Source: Alphaproteobacteria bacterium
GTDB taxonomy: Bacteria; Pseudomonadota; Alphaproteobacteria; Micropepsales; Micropepsaceae
Direction of reading: 5' to 3'
Assembly (NCBI GenBank): GCA_016124635.1
Contig: WGNJ01000030.1
Coordinates: 82,424-146,423, forward strand
Length of the DNA: 64,000 nucleotides
Shown here piece after piece: positions 8,174 to 14,774 of this stretch. Each line of letters begins with the position of its first letter. The stretch's first letter is position 1. The translations under genes and the position numbers were made by a program. The notes beneath the pieces are model-generated. The model saw only the letters and a program-made list of their open reading frames with translations, did no database searches and was not told the DNA's origin.

Positions 8174-9186
8174 CAAGCTCGTCCCCCGATCGCACGCGAG
8201 GCTGCAACCAGCGCACAAAGGGCCAACAGCAATGCCGCAGGGACCGCGAGCAGTTTCCCCAACCAGTTGACCCACTCCTTGCGTCGCCGATCTAAAAACT
8301 CCCGGTTCAATTCAACATAGCTCGCATAGCGAGACCGCAATCGCGCCTCGTTCCCGGCGGCCGCGCGTAAGGCGCCACCGACGACGGACCCGGGCGCGCT
8401 TCTTTCCGACCGGATTTGTTTATCGATCTCGGTCGATACAGTCCGGCGAAATTCGGTCCAATCCAGACCGGGATCCAGTTCCAGAAAACCCACTCCGAAC
8501 GGCAACCCGATCGTCTGATAGATCGGAATCTCAAAGTATGACGGATAGCGGCCGAGCATCTCGATCTTGTCAATTCGCACAGGCGTTTGAACCGGCACGG
8601 CGTAAGCGCACACGGCGACCCAACCGGCACTCAAAAGCGCCGCCACACTAAGGCGACGTACGGCCGACAATTGAGACAGCGGCACCTTCCAAACCCCTGC
8701 GGCAATGATCAACAAGCTAATCCCTGAGCTGAGGATGATCGCCAGCGGGACCACGAACCTGATCAACCACTTCGGAATGCGGGCGTAGGCGTTGGATTTC
8801 GTTTCCTCCATCACGGCTGCGTAGATTCGATAAGCATCCTCGCGGTGCTCGGCCCTGGAAAGGGTCTCCATGAATGGAATGCGGCAGTTCGTTGCCGCGC
8901 AACCGGAAGGACCTAGATTCCACGCGACTTGTTGCGCGCGCTCCTCGCCGAGCCGCTTGGCGAGTTCGTTATGCAACGCGCGGTCAAATTCGGCGCCTGA
9001 TAGACCGGCTTTCAATTCGACCAATGGGGCAGGATCGTACGGTCGAACCACATTGGTGCCGAGAAGGACGGGGATCAATCCGTTTGCCGACATGCTCTCT
9101 TGCGCGTGGAAGCGCCAGCCGAACGCCGCGAGCCACACCGCCGTTGCGACGACAATTGTGCTGATCGCACATCGGCCCGCTGTCAT
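8173..9186 (-). CDS. multi-pass membrane protein, candidate immunity protein
   Basis: A 337-aa protein with an N-terminal signal/anchor, a periplasmic stretch with two cysteines (GPSGCAATNCRIPF), two hydrophobic segments in the middle (FVVPLAIILSSGISLLIIA and LSVAALLSAGWVAVCAYAV) and one near the C-terminus. No family recognised. It forms a coupled unit with the following secreted-protein gene. An ATTGTGGCC element (9227-9235) like those found ahead of other immunity-like genes in this window lies about 40 bp upstream. Confidence 0.65.
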   Translation of the reverse strand: MTAGRCAISTIVVATAVWLAAFGWRFHAQESMSANGLIPVLLGTNVVRPYDPAPLVELKAGLSGAEFDRALHNELAKRLGEERAQQVAWNLGPSGCAATNCRIPFMETLSRAEHREDAYRIYAAVMEETKSNAYARIPKWLIRFVVPLAIILSSGISLLIIAAGVWKVPLSQLSAVRRLSVAALLSAGWVAVCAYAVPVQTPVRIDKIEMLGRYPSYFEIPIYQTIGLPFGVGFLELDPGLDWTEFRRTVSTEIDKQIRSERSAPGSVVGGALRAAAGNEARLRSRYASYVELNREFLDRRRKEWVNWLGKLLAVPAALLLALCALVAASRAIGGRA

Positions 9187-9343
9187 CTGTGGCCCGCCCT
9201 CTGGATGCCCGGACTCATTTCATCGGATTGTGGCCAGGTTGAGACCCGCCGCCGGCCGCCCTATTTGCGCCCGAATTAGAGACGCAGATAGTTGTACCTA
9301 TTGTTGGAGCATTCGACTCCAAGCAGCGCCGGGGCAACGCCAG

Positions 9344-10142
9344 TTGAAGGCAAGAGAGGCTTTAGTCGCTTTAGCGATTTCGGTTGCATTTGCCGGCGGC
9401 GTGTCTGCGGCTTCCGATGCTGGATATCCGGTGCAGCTCAGCGCAGTCGATTGCCCGCGCGCAGGACCCTATAGAGCCTGTCTCGAAATTCCTTTTGCGA
9501 GTAGCGATGCAGAGGCCGGCGCACCTGCTTTCCAAACCGGGGACACAGACGACGGCACAACCATCTTCCTCTCGGGCCGCCTTACAGGTCAGTCGGCGCG
9601 CGTCTACGAGGTGCGGCGCAAAGGTGAGCACGAGCGGCGCCTGGAGACGCCCCCTCTCGCCTACATCGGAAGGTCGCACGAGAATCGCCCGCTCATCCTA
9701 ACTGATGCCGGCCCTCTCGAAGTTCTTAGTCGCGGCTTTGACGTAACGTGGGGGAACGCTACGTCTCGTGAAATCGTCGTTGCACATGCCATCCGGAACC
9801 TTGCGACGCGTTATGTTGGCGTAATCCCCGATCCAATATGTGAGACCAACGGAGACGAGTTGCGTGTGTGGGCGCGCACCGGCGAACGCTGTGTCTCGCT
9901 ACCCACAAAGCGCCCTGGTCGATTGATCCTGCGCGCGTCAGGTTGTCCAAAAGCGACGGCACAATTGGTCCCGGCAGATGTGTCATTGGATCGTTTGGCA
10001 GTTTTCATGCCGGGAACTGAAAGGATTCCAAGTGCAGACGCCGGGCTGGCCGATCCTCGGCGAGGGCGTAATGGTCGAGGTGTATTCGGTTTCTGGCGCG
10101 CACGCGCTCGTTGTTCAAACGATCTGCGGCGACTGCGAGTAG
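9344..10142 (+). pseudogene. secreted paralog 1 of the triplet, frameshifted near its 3' end
   Basis: The frame opens at a TTG (9344) with a signal peptide (ALVALAISVAFAGGVSA) and matches the next two plus-strand genes: VDCPRAGPYRACLEIPF here against DACPTDGLYKACIEVPI in paralog 2. The frame carrying the N-terminus ends in unrelated residues at 10147, whereas another frame just downstream reads RELKGFQ, then GWPILGEG, and ends VVQTICGDCE with a stop at 10140-10142, exactly the paralogous C-terminus (VVVHMACVDCE). A small deletion near 10007-10020 therefore shifted the frame. Candidate former immunity gene. Confidence 0.75.
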
Positions 10143-10166
10143 CTTGAGAAGGATGAGGGCTGGGAT

Positions 10167-11021
10167 ATGCGAAGCGTCGGTGTGAGAGCGCCACTCATGA
10201 GTTGCCGGAGCCGTTTCCTTGTAGCAGCGACGATCGTTTCGGTTATGTCCGGGACATCGACGGCGGCACCCCGGACGATCACGCCACTCGATGCTTGTCC
10301 CACGGACGGCCTCTACAAGGCGTGCATCGAGGTCCCAATTTCGAGCCGATCTGACGACGTTCAGTTCACCGAAGAGGTCGGCGAAGACGGAACGGCTGTC
10401 ATGACCGCGTCAGTGGAGGGAAGGCTCGCGGGTGGTGCACGAGCCACATTCACTTTGCGGCTTGTCGACGAACGCGACCGGTTAGCGGCGTATTTGCCGC
10501 CAAGAGGCTGGGCGTATGTCGGTCGATCGGCAGCCAACAATCCGATCATTCTGACAAACGGCGGCCCATTCGAAATCCAAAGTGCCGGTGTGGATATCGA
10601 GCCAACACCACTGATCGTCGTTCTTGACGAAGAACGACGCACCGTTCTTGCTTCCTACCCCAATGTCGGCGGCTCAATCTGGATCGAGGCCACCGGAAAC
10701 GCTGTTTCGGCGTGGACAGAACACCGTGGTCGTTGCATCTCTTTCCCAGCCTTTCGTCCCGGTTTGCTCAGCGGCCGGCGACACGGTTGCGCCTTCTCCA
10801 AAAGCGGCGGCTTCAACATTTCTTCCGACTTCGAGCCTGCAGTCGGAACAAAGCTCTCCAGCTTGCGCGAGCTAATTCCGAGGCTTCGCGACCTGGATGA
10901 TCTCGTGGACAACAAAGGCGACGGAAGCGAGTTTGGCGGCCAGGGCTGGTTGGTTGTGCCTTACCGGTTGCGAAAGACCTCTATCGTGGTCGTGCACATG
11001 GCGTGCGTCGACTGCGAATAA
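10167..11021 (+). CDS. secreted paralog 2 of the triplet, candidate immunity to M23 toxin
   Basis: A 284-aa exported protein (signal about residues 14-34, FLVAATIVSVMSGTSTA). It shares conserved blocks with its two neighbours: ACPTDGLYKACIEVPI, YVGRSAANNPIILTNGGPFEI, LIVVLDEERR, GRCISFPAFRPGLL and a C-terminal Cys pair (ACVDCE). Several conserved cysteines suggest disulphides in the periplasm. No known family recognised. GAGGG lies 7 nt before ATG 10167. The triplet converges on the M23 peptidase domain, which would need periplasmic immunity. Confidence 0.75.
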   Translation: MRSVGVRAPLMSCRSRFLVAATIVSVMSGTSTAAPRTITPLDACPTDGLYKACIEVPISSRSDDVQFTEEVGEDGTAVMTASVEGRLAGGARATFTLRLVDERDRLAAYLPPRGWAYVGRSAANNPIILTNGGPFEIQSAGVDIEPTPLIVVLDEERRTVLASYPNVGGSIWIEATGNAVSAWTEHRGRCISFPAFRPGLLSGRRHGCAFSKSGGFNISSDFEPAVGTKLSSLRELIPRLRDLDDLVDNKGDGSEFGGQGWLVVPYRLRKTSIVVVHMACVDCE

Positions 11022-11027
11022 CTCACG

Positions 11028-11180
11028 TCAGCGACGGAAGAACGAGGTGGGATCGACTGCGAAGCCGCCTTGCATCTTCTTTTTCTTGCCATCCCAAAAC
11101 AAAATGCGATGACCGTTGAACATTCCACCAGTTCCCACAATCTGGAGGTGGACATTGTTACCGCGGAAGCCGGCAGCCTC
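11028..11180 (-). pseudogene. orphan C-terminal tail of an M23-type toxin domain
   Basis: The minus-strand frame reads NNVHLQIVGTGGMFNGHRI, then GGFAVDPTSFF and a stop. This matches the end of the M23 domain at 12164-12847 (DHVHLQITTDGGWYNGQRV and KGFAVDPTPFL). Only about 50 residues remain; the first His of the HxH pair is replaced by Asn and the H-x3-D part is absent. No start or upstream domain is attached. It is a displaced toxin tip sitting between two of the candidate immunity genes. Confidence 0.75.
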
Positions 11181-11368
11181 TGGCTGACCGACTGTTGCCG
11201 GAAGGCGTCGCGGCATTCGCCGCACCTCGCTACGTTACGAGGAGGCGAGCCCAGCCGTCGCCGGCCCCCAACAGTCAGCGACTACAGCTGGCTTGTTGCC
11301 GCAATTGCGCCTCAATTCGGATCGGATATTGCGGTGAGCAATGTCGTTTGTGGCTGGGGCGGCGTTCG

Positions 11369-12127
11369 ATGGGCGTAAAAGTCTATTTGCTTATACTCGG
11401 GCTGACGCTCGCAAACGATGCCGCGCGCGCGGAACAAGTTTTGACCATCTCGGCAGCTTGTCCGAACTCCGGCGCATATGCGGGATGTTCGATTGTTGGG
11501 GTCGAAGACGAAAACCTCGACCTCGCGCTCAATGATCGTGCGTCTGAGGCAATGGTCTCAGTCCACGGCCGGCTCAACGGCGGCGCGGAACGCGTATTCA
11601 CATTGCGCGTCAAGCTGGCGGCAGATGTGCCGACAATCAGAGCTCCCTACCTTGGCCGATCTACTGCGAACAACCCCGTGTTCCTGACGCGCGGTGGAGC
11701 GCTCGAGGTCACCGACGGCACGTTCGATGTGTCATTCTCCGCGGAGCCAGGCCTGATCGTGATCGACGAGGAGCGACGTGAGATCGTGGCGCAATCCTAT
11801 GCGAATGAGCAGGTATTTCTCTGGCACGGGCGTCCAGAACTCGCACAATTTGATGGACGCAGCTGCATCTCCCGAATTCAAAAAGTGCCTGGCCTTTTGC
11901 GTGCGGATCGACAGCGGTGCAAGGTTCGACCGGATTACGAGAGACCGGACGGACTGACCTTGGAGCAGTTGGTGGCGATGGTGCCACTCCTGCGCGACTT
12001 CGACCTGCGCGAACTCAAACCACGCAGCGACGAGTTGGTGTTTGGCGGCGGCGGTTGTTACGTCAGCGTCTCGCGACTGCAGCGCACGCACTATTTGGCT
12101 GCAAACCTTCTATGTGAGCAAGAATGA
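11369..12127 (+). CDS. secreted paralog 3 of the triplet, candidate immunity to M23 toxin
   Basis: A 252-aa exported protein (signal VYLLILGLTLANDAARA). Conserved blocks shared with the two upstream paralogs include AACPNSGAYAGC, YLGRSTANNPVFLTRGGALEV, LIVIDEERRE, GRSCISRIQKVPGLL and a C-terminal FGGGGCYVSVSRL. It ends 36 bp from the end of the convergent M23 domain frame, so it is the physically closest immunity candidate for that domain. Start at ATG 11369 in front of the signal; upstream open frame overlaps the toxin remnant and is rejected. Confidence 0.75.
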   Translation: MGVKVYLLILGLTLANDAARAEQVLTISAACPNSGAYAGCSIVGVEDENLDLALNDRASEAMVSVHGRLNGGAERVFTLRVKLAADVPTIRAPYLGRSTANNPVFLTRGGALEVTDGTFDVSFSAEPGLIVIDEERREIVAQSYANEQVFLWHGRPELAQFDGRSCISRIQKVPGLLRADRQRCKVRPDYERPDGLTLEQLVAMVPLLRDFDLRELKPRSDELVFGGGGCYVSVSRLQRTHYLAANLLCEQE

Positions 12128-12163
12128 TCACCGACCGGCTGGCCGTAACCGGCGCTGAACGGG

Positions 12164-12847
12164 CTAGATCAGGCCAAACGTCTTTAGCAGCTGCGTGCCC
12201 CAATCCTCGTTCGATTGCCCCTCTGGGGCAAGAAATGGAGTGGGATCAACGGCGAAGCCTTTCACGCGCTGGCCGTTGTACCAACCTCCATCGGTCGTGA
12301 TTTGAAGGTGCACGTGGTCATTTCGACCTTCGTACGCTTGAGTATCGACATTGCCCAATACGTTGCCCATGCGGACTGTCCTGTCCATCCCGGGGTGTGT
12401 CCGAATATCTCGCCAGAAATCGCGAAGCTTCTGACTGGGCCGAAGATGCAAGAGTGAGAGATGGAGCCCGTTCCCGAGATTGAAGGTCGCGATATAACCG
12501 ATGCTGATCTTATTCCCGTTTTTATCAAGCTTCGGCTGGCCATGGGCGTCCGTTTTGAAGGCTTCGTGCAAATCGATGAGTTGGGCGTCGGTCGGCATTC
12601 GCACTTCATCGCCAGGGAAATCACCACCACCGTGAAAGCGGCCGTTGCGAGGCGCGCCAAAATAGCCGTAACCCTGCGAAAGCGGTCGCGTCTGCGCAAA
12701 GCGGCCTGTTGGGCTTAGCCAACGACGACCTCTCAAGTTTCTTTGTTGCTCCTGCGAAAGTCGCGAAGGCGAAATTAGTATGCTGTGCCCCTCCGTTTCA
12801 GGCCGTGCATCGTACTCCCACCACCCTGGCTGATATCTGGAAGGCAC
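12164..12847 (-). CDS. M23-type peptidase domain (toxin tip or virion peptidoglycan hydrolase), behind an in-frame TGA
   Basis: A 227-aa frame with M23/LytM metallopeptidase motifs: FHGGGDFPGD (H72, D76), a middle LLHLRP histidine and DHVHLQ (HxH 178-180), together the zinc site and catalytic histidine of enzymes that cut peptidoglycan cross-bridges. Upstream, the same frame continues through PGPAATIPG to a TGA (12875-12877) and then into the 469-aa ejection-like protein. The GTG at 12847 has no convincing ribosome binding site, so the domain was either made as one ~706-aa fusion, arises by readthrough, or is now silent. A displaced homologous tail lies at 11028-11180. Confidence 0.75.
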   Translation of the reverse strand: MPSRYQPGWWEYDARPETEGHSILISPSRLSQEQQRNLRGRRWLSPTGRFAQTRPLSQGYGYFGAPRNGRFHGGGDFPGDEVRMPTDAQLIDLHEAFKTDAHGQPKLDKNGNKISIGYIATFNLGNGLHLSLLHLRPSQKLRDFWRDIRTHPGMDRTVRMGNVLGNVDTQAYEGRNDHVHLQITTDGGWYNGQRVKGFAVDPTPFLAPEGQSNEDWGTQLLKTFGLI

Positions 12848-12874
12848 GCCTGGGATGGTCGCGGCCGGACCTGG

Positions 12875-12877
12875 TCA
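12875..12877 (-). other. in-frame TGA separating ejection-like protein and M23 domain
   Basis: Reading the minus strand, IKSRVPA is followed by TGA and then, without any frame change, PGPAATIPG and the M23 domain. The base after TGA is C, a context known to favour UGA readthrough in bacteria. A nonsense mutation is the simpler explanation. Confidence 0.8.
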
Positions 12878-14284
12878 AGCAGGTACGCGAGATTTGATGT
12901 CGAGCGACGGCCGCACATCTTCGTCAAACGGATCAGGCGTCCAGTCAACATCATCATCTTGGTCATAAAGATCGCCCGTGGGCACCGGACTTTTACCCCA
13001 CGGCCAGGTTTGATCGCTAGCAACGTTACCGCCGGCGGCACTCGGGCCATGTGCTTGTGCTTGTTGAGGTCCTGGCCGCGTGTGGCTCGCCTCAATGACG
13101 GCCCGCGGTAACAATTGCGAGCCAATTTCCCGCTGATCGTCCGCTTGTCCGGGCTGACCGGCCTCTCCAGCTATTCTTTCGATTTCATGTCGACCCAGGA
13201 TCTGAGCATTTGCGAAAAACTTACCGATGTCGCGTTGGGCGGCGACGGTGGCGGCGGCTGACTTTGCCGCATCCTTGCCGAGGACTTCGGCGAAGCGCTC
13301 CGGCGCGTTCAACGGATTCGTGTTGGACGTCGTTTGACCGTCAAGCAGCGCCTTGCCGAACTTGTCGAGATCGAGCCGAAGATGCTCGGCGTTGAATTCG
13401 GATTCGGCGGCGGCATTGCTTTCGTCGAGCGAGATCTGCCGCTCGGCAGTCGCCTTCATGCTGTTCAACGTGTCTGCGTCGACACTTCCCGACCACCTGC
13501 CCTGCTTGATCTCCGTCACAGCTCGCTTCGGATCGCGGTCGATCGTCGCCGAGAGGGCGATCAGCGGAAGCTCTCGCAGCTTTTCTTCAAAGGTGGCCCG
13601 CTGTCGCGGCGACATGACGAGGCTCGCCGTCAGGAACTTGGCCTCTTTGAAGCGCGGCAAGACTTGCGAAGGATCGATGGCGACGAGGCGACCGAATATC
13701 GACAGCGTCTCCATGGCATCGGCGTAGCGCCTGGCGACATTCGCGTTTGCCTCTGCGGCAATCGCAGCGCTCTGCACTTCGGAATGGACGCGCGGCACCT
13801 GATGCACGAGCATCCGCGTGGCGAAGTCGTTGGGCGCGTTCGCGAGGAGCTCGGCGACGGTCTTCGTGAACTCTTCGTTCACGCCGAGCGTATGACCGAC
13901 GGCTGCCTCGGTGCCTGCCCTCGCGGCGTTGAGACCCGTTTCCGCAAGTCTCGCTAAGCCGAGCGCGGCGTAGGCACTCGCGTCCTGTTTCTGTTTTGCC
14001 TCGATCGCATTGACCGCGCCTGCCCTCGGATCGTCGACGCTGCCTACGCCATCTTTGTGCGACGCGGGCGGCGGGGCGTCTGAGGCCTGCTCATCTGCCG
14101 GATCGCCGCCGTCGGGCTGCGCGTCCATTGCGCCGGCGGCTTGCCGTCGGTTGCGCGCGTCCAGGGCTTGGAGCACGGACTGCGCCGCATCCAGAAAGCC
14201 CGCTGCGCCGTTGATCGGCTTTATTTCTGGACCGCGCAAGCCGGGTACCGCGACCTGTGGGACGTAAATCGAGATGCGCGACAT
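12875..14284 (-). CDS. ejection/internal virion-like protein (N-terminal carrier of the M23 domain)
   Basis: A 469-aa largely helical, Ala/Glu-rich protein without signal peptide. It follows tail nozzle and a small internal-virion-like gene, the position of T7 gp15/gp16-type ejection proteins that pass into the target envelope. Visible features: Ala/Asp-rich linker (residues about 45-90), long helical core, a motif SATIDRDPKRAVTEIKQGRW, then a Pro/Asp-rich C-terminus (YDQDDDVDWTPDPFDED) that looks like a linker. ATG 14284 has GAGG 5 nt upstream. The stop is the TGA beyond which the M23 domain continues in frame. Confidence 0.7.
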   Translation of the reverse strand: MSRISIYVPQVAVPGLRGPEIKPINGAAGFLDAAQSVLQALDARNRRQAAGAMDAQPDGGDPADEQASDAPPPASHKDGVGSVDDPRAGAVNAIEAKQKQDASAYAALGLARLAETGLNAARAGTEAAVGHTLGVNEEFTKTVAELLANAPNDFATRMLVHQVPRVHSEVQSAAIAAEANANVARRYADAMETLSIFGRLVAIDPSQVLPRFKEAKFLTASLVMSPRQRATFEEKLRELPLIALSATIDRDPKRAVTEIKQGRWSGSVDADTLNSMKATAERQISLDESNAAAESEFNAEHLRLDLDKFGKALLDGQTTSNTNPLNAPERFAEVLGKDAAKSAAATVAAQRDIGKFFANAQILGRHEIERIAGEAGQPGQADDQREIGSQLLPRAVIEASHTRPGPQQAQAHGPSAAGGNVASDQTWPWGKSPVPTGDLYDQDDDVDWTPDPFDEDVRPSLDIKSRVPA

Positions 14285-14286
14285 TG

Positions 14287-14769
14287 CTACCTCACGGGAG
14301 AGGGATTCGAGGTCGCGCGGTCATTGCGCGGCGCGAACCAATTCTGATCGATCGCCGTGCTGAGGATCGTGCCGCCGGCGCTAAAGAGAGCGTTCGTCAG
14401 CGCGGCGCGGCTTTGCGCCTTGAATTGCGAGGCCTCGATATCGGCGGCCCATTTCTTCGACTGGCCGCCGTAATAGGCGTTCAACGCGTCGAATTCGATG
14501 TTTCGCGCGCTCTCGGCGCCGACGTCCGCCGGCGATCCTCCGGAGAGATCGACGTTGTTCGCGGCTTGTTGCGCGCGCGTCTGCCCCAGAACCATGTCGC
14601 CGCGATAGCGGATCTGACCCGCTTCGACATTGGCGGCGGCGAGCGCCGCGTCGCCTTGGTACTTCGCGATCTTGGCGTTCGCGCTCGCCGCTTGCGAAGC
14701 GGCAATGCCTTGCGCGATCGAGCTGGTGGCTTGAACCGCCATCATCGCGACGGCTGCAGGAATGCACAT
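14287..14769 (-). CDS. internal virion protein (gp14-like)
   Basis: A 160-aa protein: a short hydrophobic N-terminus (PAAVAMMAVQATSSIAQG) and a long Ala/Gln-rich helix (QAASANAKIAKYQGDAAL), typical of the small ejection protein of T7-like podoviruses that helps form the trans-envelope channel. Placed between the nozzle gene and the large ejection-like gene, 2 bp from the latter, as in such phages. ATG 14769 chosen ahead of the hydrophobic segment. Confidence 0.7.
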   Translation of the reverse strand: MCIPAAVAMMAVQATSSIAQGIAASQAASANAKIAKYQGDAALAAANVEAGQIRYRGDMVLGQTRAQQAANNVDLSGGSPADVGAESARNIEFDALNAYYGGQSKKWAADIEASQFKAQSRAALTNALFSAGGTILSTAIDQNWFAPRNDRATSNPSPVR

Positions 14770-14774
14770 GAGAG

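Noticed and set aside
8870..10147. 425-aa plus-strand protein
   Set aside because: The first ~158 residues are antisense to the membrane protein gene at 8173-9186; only the part from the signal peptide at 9344 is homologous to the paralogs, and its C-terminus is out of frame.
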